Source of the DNA: CAYMDS01 sp964576705
GTDB lineage: Bacteria > Patescibacteriota > Microgenomatia > Levybacterales > UBA12049
Direction of reading: 5' to 3'
Length of the DNA stretch: 17,406 nt
NCBI GenBank assembly: GCA_964576705.1
Contig: CAZNVI010000022.1
Span: forward strand, 1 to 17,406
Under the pieces are notes generated by a model. That model saw only the letters and a program-made list of their open reading frames with translations. It searched no databases and had not been told where the DNA came from. This document shows, piece after piece, positions 1 to 6,657 of the stretch (position 1 is the stretch's first letter; each line of letters begins with the position of its first letter). Position numbers and translations under genes: made by a program.

Positions 1-1301
1 CCTATCGTTAACAGTCCTGCTGAGAGAGATGATACAAGATCACGTCCCGCCCTAGCAGTTACGATAGTATTAATTGCGCCTGATACGTAAGGACCGTGAT
101 CTACAAGAAGACGCAAAACGAGATCCACAAATTCCTCAAGATCTTTTGAAATTTCTCTTTTCGAAAGAAACATCGAAGAAACTATAGAGGCGAATGAACG
201 GTTTTTAGCGAAAGTCAGGAGATTCTCGCCTAGAATGCTTGCCTCGCCGCTTTTATCGTCTGAAATACTTGTAGTTATTAAAGCCGGTTTTCTGTCTTGC
301 ATAGTTTGAACCATTGTAAGTAATCCCGGACTTTCTTGCAATGGTTCTGATTTGGCTTCGGATATAGCATGAATAAAGTCTGTGAAAGTTTCCGGTACTA
401 TAGCGCCGGAATTCTTCAGCACTTTCCTTTTTTCGCGCGCTCCTTCTTTATCTGTTTTTGCCATAGCTTTCGCATGTCCGAATTGAGGGGGAGTTTCGAA
501 AAGGTCTGAGACTGTTCCTGCTACATAGCATATTACTCTTTTCGTGACTTTTTTTTGAAGCATTAAATCAGCTAGCTTGTACTCATCGTCTCCGCCTAAT
601 TCGCCATAATAGACTATAGTTTCAGTTTGGGGATCTTCCTGTGCAGTCATAAATGCGTCAAGAGGAGATAAGATAGGAAAGCGGTCTCCGCCGAACGACA
701 GTGCGAACGATAGTCTTTTATTTTGCTGTGCGACTATCCTTATTATTTCATTGACCATTCCGCCTGATGCTGACAGGACGGCCACTGATCCTTTCTGCAT
801 TACATCTGACTCTACCAGTTGTCGATAATCAGTACCGCCAATTGCTCCAATTTTAAAACTACCCGGAATAATTAAGCCTACGCTCGCAGGGCCGATAGTG
901 AATCTATGTTTTTTAATTATGTATTGGTACATTGAAATGCTTTGGGATTCCGGAACATCCTCTGCAAATATTGTTCCTCCTTTTATGTTTGGTAGATTGT
1001 CCATTATTTCCATAGATGATTGCATCGCCCTTCTTGCAGATGTAGTATTGAAGAAAAGATTTGCGTCGTTTTTTATTTCTTCAGGGAGTTTATCTATCGA
1101 ATCAAAGACAGGAATAAGTATTTCTTTATTTCCGAAAAAATATCGCTCAAAACTTCTTCCGGTTGCAACTATTGCTTTAATGCTATGTTTATCTTGTTTA
1201 CTTAAAAAGTCGAAGTCCAACATAGACTGGATGATCGGACGGTGAGATCCATAAGCAATAATCGAAGGTGAAATTGTTCTTAGTGTCTGTATATTTATCA
1301 T
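1..1301 (-). CDS. aclA: ATP-citrate lyase large (alpha) subunit, C-terminus missing at window edge
   Basis: I translated this frame by hand from the ATG at 1299-1301. It stays open to the window edge, giving about 433 residues of a family normally near 600. The enzyme makes acetyl-CoA and oxaloacetate from citrate, CoA and ATP in the cytosol. Visible landmarks are a CoA-binding and succinyl-CoA-synthetase-like region (TIGPASVGLIIPG, then ASGGMVNE), the phosphohistidine motif FGHAKA with His276, and the start of the citrate-synthase-like citryl-CoA lyase domain (DHGPYVSGAINTIVTARAG, near residue 402, then DLVSSLSAGLLTIG). That lyase region separates it from plain succinyl-CoA ligase alpha and from citryl-CoA synthetase. 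It lies 73 nt downstream of aclB on the same strand, so the two are probably cotranscribed. No strong promoter or Shine-Dalgarno was seen before the ATG. The lyase active site beyond residue 433 cannot be checked. Confidence 0.9.
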   Translation of the reverse strand, partial: MINIQTLRTISPSIIAYGSHRPIIQSMLDFDFLSKQDKHSIKAIVATGRSFERYFFGNKEILIPVFDSIDKLPEEIKNDANLFFNTTSARRAMQSSMEIMDNLPNIKGGTIFAEDVPESQSISMYQYIIKKHRFTIGPASVGLIIPGSFKIGAIGGTDYRQLVESDVMQKGSVAVLSASGGMVNEIIRIVAQQNKRLSFALSFGGDRFPILSPLDAFMTAQEDPQTETIVYYGELGGDDEYKLADLMLQKKVTKRVICYVAGTVSDLFETPPQFGHAKAMAKTDKEGAREKRKVLKNSGAIVPETFTDFIHAISEAKSEPLQESPGLLTMVQTMQDRKPALITTSISDDKSGEASILGENLLTFAKNRSFASIVSSMFLSKREISKDLEEFVDLVLRLLVDHGPYVSGAINTIVTARAGRDLVSSLSAGLLTI

Positions 1302-1374
1302 GTCTTATGTAAAAAGTGACAAGCAAAAAAAGAAAAGTAATCCTTATGTATTACGATTTGCGTAAATTCATAAT

Positions 1375-2622
1375 TCATAAATCTAAGCTTATGATCGCTT
1401 GTGTCACTATATCTGTCAGTATCATTTCAGGACCTGCAACAATACCTAGCATATTTTCTTTTTTAAGAAATTCTTCCATGTTTTTTAATCCCTCAGTTTG
1501 ATATGGTCCGCCACGACGAACGAAGACTTTAACCTCTTGCTCTTGCAGCTTGTCTGATTTTTCTTGCAATGCTCTTATCAAGCCGTTAAAAGTTATTCTA
1601 ACATCAGTAAAATTCGCGACACCTCCTGCAATGATAAGAATTTTTTTGTTAGCTTTAGATTTCAAAAGGAGACTAATTATATTTTTTGCATATAAGTATG
1701 TTTCTTCAGCTGAGGGATTACCGCTGTATTCCCCGTAATTTGCCAATTGTTTTCCGAAACCCTGATTGTATGCTTCATCAGCTAATACTATACTTGCGCC
1801 TCCACCCGAAAGCATCATAAAAATAGCTCCATCAGAATTTAGCACCTCAAGCGAGAATGCTGCCTGGCTTTTGGCTGCGAGGGTTTTTACGTTAATTTCT
1901 TCCTCAGTTTTTTTAGAATTGTTTGTATCAGTAAAATCATTTTCTGTCCAAGCGTTGTTAACGAAAAACGAAGCTGTGCTATCTACTTCAACTGCTGCGT
2001 CAAGAATTGTCAATTTGGACTCTTTTATTATAAATGGATTAATTTCTAGGAAAGAGAAGTAGTATTTGTCAAAGGCACTTAACAGTTTTTCGAGAACATT
2101 TGCATTTATTGTCCGAGTGAGCCCTTCGGTTGGACTCAGGGTAAACTCCGCAAATCGAGAATTATTGTCTTCAAGCTTCTCGATTCGTTCGCCGTTAGCG
2201 AACTCTCTCGAAGAATAAGGTAATACTATTTCTTGGATTGAATTTTGATTCTGTTCGATATCCACACCACCTTTTTCTGAAAATAAAATTATATACCCTT
2301 CTCTTGCACGCGTAATAGACAAATATTTTTCATCTGAAGGGTCATAATTAAACAGTTCTTCAATAAGGAATTGGGAATAACCTTTTTCAGTAAGTTCTTT
2401 TATGGCTTGGGGAATCTGGTTAAAATCTAGGCCAAGCTTCACCAAGCCCTTCTTAAACCGACCCTTTACACCCTGGTCGACTTTGACGATGTATTTTTTA
2501 GAATCATCAAGGTTTTCTTGTAGAGGATATGAATCGTTTACTTGTATTCCATTGTAGATTTCACCGAGTGTTTTATAGAGTAGGGTTTTTGCGCGAAACT
2601 CTGAAATACGTTTCCTTGCCAT
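1375..2622 (-). CDS. aclB: ATP-citrate lyase small (beta) subunit, ATP-grasp type
   Basis: This 415-residue protein corresponds to the N-terminal half of animal ACLY and to bacterial AclB (about 400 residues). It binds ATP and citrate and, with AclA, forms phosphohistidine and citryl phosphate. The order of motifs fits the family: an ATP-grasp start with KVDQGVKGRFKKGLV (47-61), EINP (193-196) and DAAVEVD (208-214) for Mg-ATP, then a citrate-binding half with SGGGAS (272-277), NYGEYSGNPS (295-304), GGVANFT (333-339) and RRGGP (369-373). The start is an ATG 11 nt after an extended -10 box, with no Shine-Dalgarno, so the message is probably nearly leaderless. Gene order aclB then aclA matches that of green sulfur bacteria. 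The stop is TGA. The call rests on long stretches that align by eye with ACLY. Succinyl-CoA ligase beta is less likely because it lacks the GEYSG/ANFT pattern. Confidence 0.93.
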   Translation of the reverse strand: MARKRISEFRAKTLLYKTLGEIYNGIQVNDSYPLQENLDDSKKYIVKVDQGVKGRFKKGLVKLGLDFNQIPQAIKELTEKGYSQFLIEELFNYDPSDEKYLSITRAREGYIILFSEKGGVDIEQNQNSIQEIVLPYSSREFANGERIEKLEDNNSRFAEFTLSPTEGLTRTINANVLEKLLSAFDKYYFSFLEINPFIIKESKLTILDAAVEVDSTASFFVNNAWTENDFTDTNNSKKTEEEINVKTLAAKSQAAFSLEVLNSDGAIFMMLSGGGASIVLADEAYNQGFGKQLANYGEYSGNPSAEETYLYAKNIISLLLKSKANKKILIIAGGVANFTDVRITFNGLIRALQEKSDKLQEQEVKVFVRRGGPYQTEGLKNMEEFLKKENMLGIVAGPEMILTDIVTQAIISLDL

Positions 2623-2633
2623 AAATTATTATG

Positions 2634-2642
2634 ATTATACCA
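2634..2642 (-). promoter_or_regulatory. Extended -10 promoter of aclBA
   Basis: Read on the minus strand this is TGG followed by a perfect TATAAT (2634-2639), ending 11 nt before the aclB ATG. The predicted transcript start is about 5 nt upstream of the ATG, which would leave almost no leader. The -35 position falls inside the palindrome at 2646-2671, with TTCTAA as the nearest match. Confidence 0.6.
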
Positions 2643-2645
2643 TTT

Positions 2646-2671
2646 ACTAAGAATGTTAGAACATTCTAAGT
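2646..2671. promoter_or_regulatory. 26-bp palindromic operator candidate between aclB and GNAT gene
   Basis: Two 12-nt arms (left arm ACTAAGAATGTT) are complementary at 11 of 12 positions around a 2-nt centre. The inner 7 bp, GAATGTT and AACATTC, are perfect. The 2-nt loop argues against an RNA hairpin and for a dimeric repressor or activator site. It lies 6 bp upstream of the aclB -10 and 8 bp upstream of the acetyltransferase -10, covering the -35 zones of both divergent promoters. The regulator is not identifiable here. Confidence 0.6.
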
Positions 2672-2676
2672 TGTTT

Positions 2677-2685
2677 TGATATAAT
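2677..2685 (+). promoter_or_regulatory. Extended -10 promoter of the GNAT gene
   Basis: The sequence is TGA followed by a perfect TATAAT (2680-2685), ending 14 nt before the ATG at 2700. The predicted leader is about 8 nt. TTAGAA at 2656-2661 is a possible -35 with an 18-nt spacer, and it lies inside the palindrome. Confidence 0.55.
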
Positions 2686-2699
2686 TACAAACACGCTAT

Positions 2700-3263
2700 A
2701 TGGAAGCTAAATGGCTTATCGGCCCTCTACGGTCAACTGACGGCAAGCTTGGTACCTTACAGGTCTACAATGGTATATCAGACCATCAAATAGATCAGCT
2801 TATTTCATATGCGAATACGGAAAAGGCTATTCAAAGATTTACGTCTGATCCGAAAAGATTTCAAAACAAAAATTCTTTTGAAAAGTGGCGCCAAAAAGGA
2901 AGATCTATTTATGTATTGGAAAATAATACCGGTGATTTATTAGGATTAATATGGTTTGGTGGTGAAGAGATACCTTCGGAAAAGAAGTTTACGAAGAGAT
3001 TTGACACTTTTAAGTATGGAGTTACATTTGCGATCAGAATATATCAACAAGCCCGCGGAAAGCGTTTGGCACGAAAATTTATGGGCTTGGCCTTTAGTGC
3101 ATATAGACAGTCTGAGGAATATAAAGCGTTATCTCATAACGGCATCTGGCTTGAAACTTCTGCTGATAATATTCCTGCGGTTACCGCATATAGGAATTTT
3201 GGCTTTCATCAGGTAACAGAACCTGACGAGAAAAATAAAATTCTTATGGTGTTAGAGGGATAA
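2700..3263 (+). CDS. GNAT-family N-acetyltransferase
   Basis: This 187-residue protein is a probable acetyl-CoA-dependent N-acetyltransferase of unknown substrate. The acetyl-CoA pyrophosphate loop (motif A) is visible as QQARGKRLA (116-124), matching the Q/R-x-x-G-x-G/A pattern and following the predicted strand TFAIRIY. Motif B is WLETSADNIPAVTAYRNFGF (150-169), with the Asn, Ala and Tyr-x-x-x-GF arrangement typical of the fold. No signal peptide or membrane segment is seen. The start is the ATG 14 nt after an extended -10 box. It is transcribed divergently from the acetyl-CoA-producing aclBA genes and shares a palindromic site with them, so joint regulation is plausible but unproven. It converges on kbl with a 101-nt gap that holds only a weak hairpin. 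Whether it acts on a ribosomal protein, an antibiotic or a small amine cannot be told. Confidence 0.8.
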   Translation: MEAKWLIGPLRSTDGKLGTLQVYNGISDHQIDQLISYANTEKAIQRFTSDPKRFQNKNSFEKWRQKGRSIYVLENNTGDLLGLIWFGGEEIPSEKKFTKRFDTFKYGVTFAIRIYQQARGKRLARKFMGLAFSAYRQSEEYKALSHNGIWLETSADNIPAVTAYRNFGFHQVTEPDEKNKILMVLEG

Positions 3264-3364
3264 ATTGAAACAATTACAAACTTTCACAAATTACTGAAGA
3301 TATACAAAGCATTGGTTTCTGAGTGAACTCAATCCATTTTACTGTATATTTTATCCAGATGAAA

Positions 3365-4567
3365 TTAATTAAGTATATGTAGTAAGCTGCCAACCTTTTT
3401 AAATGCTTCTATAGCTAGATTCAAGTCTTTTTGTGTATGTGCCGCTGAGGGGATAACGCGAATGCGGGCTTTCCCTTTTCCTACCATCGGAAACAGTATA
3501 GGGGTTGCAAATACGCCTTCTTCAAATAGTCTGGCGCTAAATTCTTTTGTTTTTTCTTCATCGCCTAGCATGACAGGTGTGATTGGCGATTTTGAATCGC
3601 CACAATCAAATCCAAGTTCTGTTAGCCCTCTTTTTAAAAATTTCGTATTTGCCCAAAGTTTCAGGATTGGTTCATCTGATTCATTAAGAATTTTAAACCC
3701 CTCAATCAGCGCTGCCGTGTCTGGGATTGTAAGGGCACTTGAAAATATAAATTGTCTAGCCTTTTGTTTATATAATTGTATTAAGTCTTTTTTTCCTGTG
3801 ATGAAACCGCCTACAACACTAAAAGCTTTAGATAGAGTACCTACCTCAATATCAATTTTCCCATGAAGATTGAAATGGTCTACGATGCCTCTGCCGCTTT
3901 TCCCCAAGACTCCTTCTCCGTGCGCATCATCTACCATAACCAGCGCGCCATATTTTTCAGCAAGAGACACAATTTGCGGGAGGGGTGCTAAGTCGCCATC
4001 CATTGAGAAAACCCCATCGGTAACGATAAGAATTAATGGCAAATTCCCATCGGATTTAGGATTTTTAGCTATATTTGAAGCTTCAAGAAGCTTGGTCTCC
4101 AAATCTTTTACATCTGCATGTTTATAGACGAGTTTATTTTTTACCTGAGATAGTTTTATTGCATCGATAATGGAGGCGTGATTCAATTCGTCTGAAATAA
4201 TTATATCCTCTTTACTTATGATTGTTTGGATAGCTGCACAATTTGCCATATAGCCACCGGATAGCACAATCGCACTATCAGTTTTCTTAAAATCAGTGAT
4301 CATTTTTTCCAGTTCTATATGTAAAATGTGAGTTCCAGCCAGGGTTCTATAGCCGGTGCCAATGCCATATTTGGCTATAGCGCTTTGGGATGCTTTCATT
4401 ATCCTTTCATTCATCGCAAATCCAAGATAGTGACTGGAGCAAAGATTTAGCTTTTTAGCGCCTTGTATTGTGATGTATGCTCCCTGGCCTGATTCGATAA
4501 TATGTGGAGTTTTGTTTATTAGAGCTTGATTAATTTGGGTGTAAAAATTTATTCGGTTATCTTTCAT
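3365..4567 (-). CDS. kbl: 2-amino-3-ketobutyrate CoA ligase (glycine C-acetyltransferase)
   Basis: This 400-residue PLP enzyme belongs to the alpha-oxoamine synthase group (Kbl, BioF, HemA, SPT). Kbl cleaves 2-amino-3-oxobutyrate with CoA into glycine and acetyl-CoA. Family signatures are NLCSSHYLGF (41-50), GTGYRTLAGTH (70-80), the PLP-stacking His in DELNHAS (126-132), TDGVFSMDGD (183-192), DDAHGEG (213-219) with the cofactor Asp and His, and the Schiff-base lysine K247 in GTLSKAF. Length matches Kbl (about 398). BioF is the main alternative from sequence alone, but threonine dehydrogenase lies directly upstream on the same strand, which is the usual tdh-kbl pairing. The 176-nt gap to tdh contains a long imperfect inverted repeat. 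The start is the ATG at 4567, with no convincing Shine-Dalgarno. Confidence 0.88.
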   Translation of the reverse strand: MKDNRINFYTQINQALINKTPHIIESGQGAYITIQGAKKLNLCSSHYLGFAMNERIMKASQSAIAKYGIGTGYRTLAGTHILHIELEKMITDFKKTDSAIVLSGGYMANCAAIQTIISKEDIIISDELNHASIIDAIKLSQVKNKLVYKHADVKDLETKLLEASNIAKNPKSDGNLPLILIVTDGVFSMDGDLAPLPQIVSLAEKYGALVMVDDAHGEGVLGKSGRGIVDHFNLHGKIDIEVGTLSKAFSVVGGFITGKKDLIQLYKQKARQFIFSSALTIPDTAALIEGFKILNESDEPILKLWANTKFLKRGLTELGFDCGDSKSPITPVMLGDEEKTKEFSARLFEEGVFATPILFPMVGKGKARIRVIPSAAHTQKDLNLAIEAFKKVGSLLHILN

Positions 4568-4620
4568 TATTATGTTGGAATTTTTGGTGTGTAAAATAAG
4601 AAATTCTTAATATAGGCATC

Positions 4621-4685
4621 TTTGAAGTTTTGATTCCTTGAATACTTGGTCATTGTCTAAGTAATCAAGATATCAATATTTCAAT
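4621..4685. repeat. Imperfect inverted repeat with about 8-nt periodic units, kbl-tdh gap
   Basis: Two 28-nt arms (4621-4648 and 4658-4685) are complementary at 21 of 28 positions around a 9-nt loop. Each arm is built from degenerate units of about 8 nt: TTGAAGTT, TTGATTCC, TTGAATAC, TTGGTCAT on the left; units ending in ATCAA or TTCAA, such as AGATATCA, on the right. Further TCAAG units follow near 4711-4725. On the minus strand it lies between the tdh stop and the kbl start, so it could form an RNA structure in the operon transcript. No U-tract makes it a clear terminator. Confidence 0.55.
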
Positions 4686-4743
4686 TTCGAAAATATCCCA
4701 TTTCACACTTCAAGATGTCAAGAGTTTATTCTAGAAATCACCC

Positions 4744-5763
4744 TTAAGGTATTAGCAATATCTTTCCGCATTCTCCAGATTTCATCACTGTCATAGCTTT
4801 TTCAAACTCTGAGAGCTTGAACGAATGGGTGACTAAAGGTGAGATATCGATTTTCCTGTTAACTAACAAATCATTAACTTGAAACCATGTTTCCCAAATT
4901 CTTCTTCCAAATACACTAAAAGTTGTGATCTCTTTATTGATAATATATTTTCCAATATCGATAACAGCCGGTTCTTTCGGAATTCCGAAAAATACTAATG
5001 TCCCGGCTATCCTTATAGAATCAAGTGCCTCGTTTAATACTTGTGCATTTCCGGACATCTCCAAAACCACATCGCATCTGTTTCTATATTTATCAGGAAG
5101 TGTCTCATATGCTTCATCTGCACCTAATTTAAGCGCTAGTTGTCTTCTGAATTCTCTTCTGTTAATTCCGATAATTTTTTTCGCACCGTAAGCCTTAGCT
5201 ACTGCTGCTGCGCAAAGACCTGTAGGGCCTAATCCGAAGATAGCAACTGTTTTGCCTTGGACTTTAGCTTTTGTAACGACGTGTACAGCGTTTCCTAAAG
5301 GCTCTTGGGCACTCATTTGTTTTAAAGGAATCGAAGGATCGTTTTTCCAGGTGGTACGTATTGGTATAGTGGCATATTCCGCAAAGCTGCCGTTTCTTCC
5401 TATGCCAAAAAGTTCCATATTTTCACAAATGTGTTTATTGTTAACAAGACATTGATAACACGTTCCGCAAAAAATATGGGTCTCAGAGGAAACTAGATCA
5501 CCCCTTTTGAGCTTAGTTGGGGTAGAGCTGTTTATCTCTAATATTTCTCCTACTATTTCATGACCTATGACTATAGGAGGCTTGATATGACCTTCTGCCC
5601 ATGGCGTCCAATTATAAATACTTATATCTGTTCCGCATATTGAAGCTGCTTTAACCTTAACTAAGACTTCTTCTTTTTTTGGGGACGGTATAGCTACTTT
5701 TTTAATTTCTATGCCTTGTTGGGGGTGATTTTTTACTACAGCAAGCATCATGCCACTGGCCAT
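4744..5763 (-). CDS. tdh: L-threonine 3-dehydrogenase, zinc-dependent MDR family
   Basis: This 339-residue medium-chain dehydrogenase oxidises threonine to 2-amino-3-oxobutyrate, the substrate of the downstream Kbl. It aligns by eye along its length with E. coli Tdh (341 residues). Catalytic zinc residues are C43, H68 and E69 (SICGTD, IGHE). The structural zinc cluster is C99, C102, C105 and C113. QEPLGNAVH (153-161) corresponds to the Tdh DPFGNAVH segment, and the Rossmann glycine motif is GLGPTG (177-182). The position after the second Rossmann strand reads INRRE (200-204), where E. coli Tdh has TDVNE; loss of the Asp and gain of two Arg suggests NADP rather than NAD. Only 9 nt separate it from greA, so it is probably in the greA transcript. 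The ATG at 5763 is taken as start; the ATGs at codons 5 and 6 are equally possible. Confidence 0.9.
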   Translation of the reverse strand: MASGMMLAVVKNHPQQGIEIKKVAIPSPKKEEVLVKVKAASICGTDISIYNWTPWAEGHIKPPIVIGHEIVGEILEINSSTPTKLKRGDLVSSETHIFCGTCYQCLVNNKHICENMELFGIGRNGSFAEYATIPIRTTWKNDPSIPLKQMSAQEPLGNAVHVVTKAKVQGKTVAIFGLGPTGLCAAAVAKAYGAKKIIGINRREFRRQLALKLGADEAYETLPDKYRNRCDVVLEMSGNAQVLNEALDSIRIAGTLVFFGIPKEPAVIDIGKYIINKEITTFSVFGRRIWETWFQVNDLLVNRKIDISPLVTHSFKLSEFEKAMTVMKSGECGKILLIP

Positions 5764-5772
5764 AATATATTA

Positions 5773-6240
5773 TTAATTAATTTCAAGAATAGTATATGTT
5801 ATATTTCCGACTGGTGCAGTCACTTCAACCTTTTCTCCAACCTTTTTACCAAGTAATGCTTTCCCCAATGGTGACTCATGGGAAATTTTTTTCTCGGTAG
5901 GATCTGCTTCCCATTCGCCTACAACATTATAAACAGTTTGATTTCCGTTATGGTTTACTGTCACTTTTGATCCTAATATAACCTGATTTTTAGAATTGTT
6001 ATCTTCAGATATGACTTCTACTTGTTTTAAAAGCTCTACAAGTTCATCGATTCTCCCATCAATAAATGCCAATTCTTCCCGTGCTGCAGAATATTCAGCG
6101 TTTTCGGCAAGGTCGCCCATTTCCCGAGCGTCGGATACCCTTTGTACGACCTGTGGTCTTTTGACTTGTGTTAAATCGGCATGCTCTGCACGGAGTTCGT
6201 CCAAGCCTTCTTTAGTGAGAAATACTTTTTTGTTATTCAT
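5773..6240 (-). CDS. greA: Transcription elongation factor GreA
   Basis: This 155-residue protein, starting MNNKKVFLTKEGLDEL, is full length for GreA (E. coli 158). It binds the RNA polymerase secondary channel and stimulates cleavage of backtracked transcripts. The N-terminal coiled coil (about 1-75) carries the tip motif DAREMGDLAENAEYSAAREE (37-56) with acidic residues D43 and E46, equivalent to E. coli D41 and E44. The C-terminal FKBP-like domain contains the family segment ISHESPLGKALLGKKVGEKVEV. A longer reading from a TTG at 6315 is open, but the family N-terminus, and a promoter that would start downstream of that TTG, favour the ATG at 6238-6240. Transcription appears to start near 6309, giving a leader of about 70 nt with a terminator-like hairpin. 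It heads the greA-tdh-kbl run. Confidence 0.93.
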   Translation of the reverse strand: MNNKKVFLTKEGLDELRAEHADLTQVKRPQVVQRVSDAREMGDLAENAEYSAAREELAFIDGRIDELVELLKQVEVISEDNNSKNQVILGSKVTVNHNGNQTVYNVVGEWEADPTEKKISHESPLGKALLGKKVGEKVEVTAPVGNITYTILEIN

Positions 6241-6264
6241 AAGCTGTGGATGAGGTAAAACTAC

Positions 6265-6295
6265 AAAAACCTCTCCTTTATTTATCCGGGAGAGG
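6265..6295 (-). terminator. Intrinsic-terminator-like hairpin in the greA leader
   Basis: On the minus strand, CCTCTCC (6295-6289) and GGAGAGG (6276-6270) form a perfect 7-bp stem with five G-C pairs and a 12-nt loop, directly followed by TTTTT (6269-6265) and soon another TTTT. It sits between the predicted greA promoter and the greA ATG, so it could attenuate greA or release a short leader RNA. The downstream stem arm also looks like a Shine-Dalgarno (AAAGGAG), but it is about 25 nt from the ATG. Confidence 0.6.
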
Positions 6296-6315
6296 CGAAA
6301 CTTAATCCGAATCAA

Positions 6316-6344
6316 AGTATAAATAATTTAACCCTTGTTGTCAA
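6316..6344 (-). promoter_or_regulatory. greA promoter (consensus -35, 17-nt spacer)
   Basis: Read on the minus strand, a perfect TTGACA (6339-6344) is followed after 17 nt by TATACT (6316-6321). The predicted transcript start is near 6309. It is the best-matching two-box promoter in the window, and its -35 overlaps that of rpsO. Confidence 0.75.
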
Positions 6345-6367
6345 CTGATGGAATTTTGTGCTATAAT
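6338..6367 (+). promoter_or_regulatory. rpsO promoter, extended -10, leaderless start
   Basis: TTGTCA (6338-6343), an 18-nt spacer, then TGC and a perfect TATAAT (6362-6367). The ATG of rpsO begins 7 nt downstream of the -10, right where transcription should start, so the mRNA is probably leaderless. The -35 overlaps the greA -35 by five bases. Confidence 0.75.
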
Positions 6368-6373
6368 GCACGC

Positions 6374-6643
6374 ATGCCTCTTTCAACAGACCAGAAGCAA
6401 AAGATAATCAAAGATTTTCAAACAGCGAATGGTGACACAGGAAGTCCTGAGGTGCAAATCGCACTTTTGACACATAGGATCGACCGTTTGGCAGAACATC
6501 TGAAGCAGCATTTGCATGATGTCCACTCCCGCCGGGGGCTTCTTTCTATGATCGCAAAAAGAAGAAGGTTATTGAATTTCTTAAAAAAGGTCGACGATAA
6601 AAGGTCAGGGGAGATCACGAAGAAAATAGGGTTAAAGAACTAA
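6374..6643 (+). CDS. rpsO: 30S ribosomal protein S15
   Basis: This 89-residue protein is the normal S15 length. S15 binds the central domain of 16S rRNA and nucleates small-subunit platform assembly. The family landmarks are clear: TGDTGSPEVQIALLTHRIDRLAEHLK (about 21-46), then HDVHSRRGLLSMIAKRRRLLNFLKK (about 50-74), carrying the conserved His, Asp, Ser and Arg residues that contact rRNA. The reading frame is open upstream to a TTG at 6335, but the ATG at 6374 fits the family N-terminus (MPLSTDQKQKII) and coincides with the predicted transcript start. It precedes pnp, the widely conserved rpsO-pnp order. Translation without a leader is inferred; no Shine-Dalgarno is available between the -10 and the ATG. 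Confidence 0.96.
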   Translation: MPLSTDQKQKIIKDFQTANGDTGSPEVQIALLTHRIDRLAEHLKQHLHDVHSRRGLLSMIAKRRRLLNFLKKVDDKRSGEITKKIGLKN

Positions 6644-6657
6644 TTAATGATTCTCAC

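Noticed and set aside
898..1245. Plus-strand open frame of 115 residues
   Set aside because: It lies fully antisense to aclA, whose minus-strand frame matches ATP-citrate lyase along its length.
1351..1365. TTACG/CGTAA hairpin between aclB and aclA
   Set aside because: A 5-bp stem with no T-tract is expected by chance in AT-rich DNA.
2651..2666. LexA (SOS) box reading of the GAATGTT/AACATTC palindrome
   Set aside because: It does not match the Gram-positive GAAC-N4-GTTC or the E. coli CTGT-N8-ACAG consensus, and neither flanking gene is a DNA repair gene.
3312..3333. Hairpin TGAGT / ACTCA followed by T-rich sequence between the GNAT gene and kbl
   Set aside because: Only 5 bp with a 2-nt loop and a broken T-tract; too weak to call a terminator.
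6315..6315. Longer GreA from a TTG at 6315
   Set aside because: The added 25 residues do not look like a GreA N-terminus and the predicted transcript start lies downstream of that codon.
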